Origin: Weeksellaceae bacterium | GTDB taxonomy: Bacteria; Bacteroidota; Bacteroidia; Flavobacteriales; Weeksellaceae | Assembly (NCBI GenBank): GCA_949788275.1 | Contig: OX460916.1 | Span: 1,922,001-1,986,000, forward strand | Length of the DNA stretch: 64,000 bases | Direction: 5' to 3' | Part shown: piece after piece, positions 63,206-64,000 of the stretch | Layout of the letters: each line of letters begins with the position of its first letter | How positions within the stretch are numbered: position 1 is the stretch's first letter | Translations under genes and position numbers: made by a program | Notes under the pieces: model-generated | The model's input: only the letters and a program-made list of their open reading frames with translations | The model's database searches: none | Told to the model about the DNA's origin: nothing

Positions 63206-64000
63206 TTATTGGTTTTCAATCACTTTTAAGAATCTTAAGGCTTCTAGGGTTGTATCGATTCTAGCGGCATTGAAGTTGGGAGTATTCCCGTTGTTTTTAG
63301 GCGTTATATTGGTGGCAAAAAAATAGACCTTATGTTCTTTTTCAAGGTAACCTACATACCAACCAACCGTACTTTTATCCCTAATTCCTAATCCTGTTTT
63401 AGCGCTAAGCGTGAACATTTCATTTTGATCCATAACCATTACCTTTTTCATTAAAGCCGTTGTTCTTTCTGAGATGGGTAATTTTGAAAAATAGAAACGG
63501 TTCAAAAATTCGATTTGCTCCATGGGAGAAATTTTGGATTCGCCTTGAAGCCAAAAATAATTTAACGATGCTTTATCAAAAATCATTTTGGGGTAATTCA
63601 GCTTCGTTAAATAACTTTTCATTCTTTTCTTACCTATCTGAAGAGCAATGTCCTGATAACAAGGCACACAGGAAGCCTGAAACGCCTCGGTTAAAGTTAA
63701 GTCTTTTTCCCAGGCAGGCAGATTTCGTTTCTCACCATTCCAGTGTAAAACGGTGTTTTCGTCTTTAACAATTCCTAATTCTAAAGCGATGATGGTGTTT
63801 GGTATTTTAAAGGTTGATGCCGGAATAAACCCTTGCTTCGCCCACTTAAAATCATTTGAATAATAGGCATTCTCTTGTACATCAAAAATAACGATTGAGC
63901 CTTCCACCTGATGTTGATCTAAGATGGTTTTAAATTCGGGAATTACATTCTCCTGCTCTTGTGCAAAAGAACTGATGCCCATAAGAGCAACGATTAAGGT
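63206..64000 (-). CDS. Class D (OXA-type) beta-lactamase, 5' end outside window
   Basis: The frame is open to the window end and the visible upstream codons (TLIVALMGISSFAQEQ) are part of a signal peptide, so the true start lies beyond 64000. The ATG at 63982 is internal to the signal. The serine motif ASTFK (Ser 56 counted from 63982), SCV, WLQGE and KTG (SAKTGLG) are all present. The usual YGN motif reads YPK. The SCVPC pair of cysteines beside the SxV motif is unusual. It hydrolyses beta-lactams, though the spectrum cannot be inferred. Confidence 0.92.
   Translation of the reverse strand, partial: TLIVALMGISSFAQEQENVIPEFKTILDQHQVEGSIVIFDVQENAYYSNDFKWAKQGFIPASTFKIPNTIIALELGIVKDENTVLHWNGEKRNLPAWEKDLTLTEAFQASCVPCYQDIALQIGKKRMKSYLTKLNYPKMIFDKASLNYFWLQGESKISPMEQIEFLNRFYFSKLPISERTTALMKKVMVMDQNEMFTLSAKTGLGIRDKSTVGWYVGYLEKEHKVYFFATNITPKNNGNTPNFNAARIDTTLEALRFLKVIENQ

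Noticed and set aside
63206-64000. An integron-borne OXA cassette.
   Set aside because: No attC-like site, integrase or other cassette is seen, and downstream is a housekeeping lipoate ligase gene with normal spacing.

Overview
The window comes from an A+T-rich Bacteroidota chromosome, most likely order Flavobacteriales. The evidence is a SusC/SusD pair, many TonB-dependent receptors with carboxypeptidase-like N-terminal domains, a type IX secretion sorting tail, GLPGLI, HYC_CC_PP, DUF4302 and DUF4876 family proteins, LytS/LytTR signalling, and TAnnTTTG-type promoter boxes in place of -35/-10 boxes. I see no rRNA, tRNA, CRISPR array, transposase, integrase or phage gene. The species cannot be fixed from the sequence.

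Layout. 1-194: start of an ArsR regulator. 709-8336: a metal-type RND efflux module (HYC_CC_PP protein, TolC, RND pump, adaptor, Cys-rich lipoprotein, HMA-AraC regulator) plus ywbE, flanked by inverted repeats of about 220 bp that each carry a 14-bp tandem array. 8750-12350: an AraC regulator, RidA and a PQQ-like propeller lipoprotein-type protein. 12546-19658: a SusC/SusD operon with a zinc metallopeptidase lipoprotein and a DUF4302 lipoprotein. 20596-30284: small cytoplasmic and membrane genes, an outer-membrane beta-barrel receptor behind a (GTT)18 microsatellite, a LytS/LytTR two-component pair and a DsrE/DoxX pair. 30568-39226: a secreted alpha/beta-hydrolase fusion, a WG-repeat protein, a C1q-like secreted protein, DinB, a WYL regulator and a TPR-HTH regulator. 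39534-46907: a SulP transporter, a T9SS cargo, an isolated DUF4876 paralogue and small genes. 46983-53709: a four-gene operon encoding a TonB receptor, DUF4876 lipoprotein, DUF6850 outer-membrane protein and di-heme cytochrome c peroxidase. 54213-64000: oleate hydratase, a GLPGLI pseudogene, an ABC exporter, lipoate-protein ligase and a class D beta-lactamase cut by the window end.

The least explained structure is a dispersed modular repeat with seven copies in the window. Each copy has a G+C-rich head and tail that do not look like the surrounding DNA, and variable hairpins. Between the two most similar copies the long hairpin differs by two fully compensatory base-pair changes. The short hairpin in the tail appears in several sequence versions that all still pair, including the GCGNAGC mini-hairpin type. 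A second theme is a possible shared operator (TTAGATTxAATCTAA-like) near three loci: the TonB/DUF4876 operon, the solo DUF4876 gene and the T9SS cargo gene. This suggests one regulon, possibly iron responsive.
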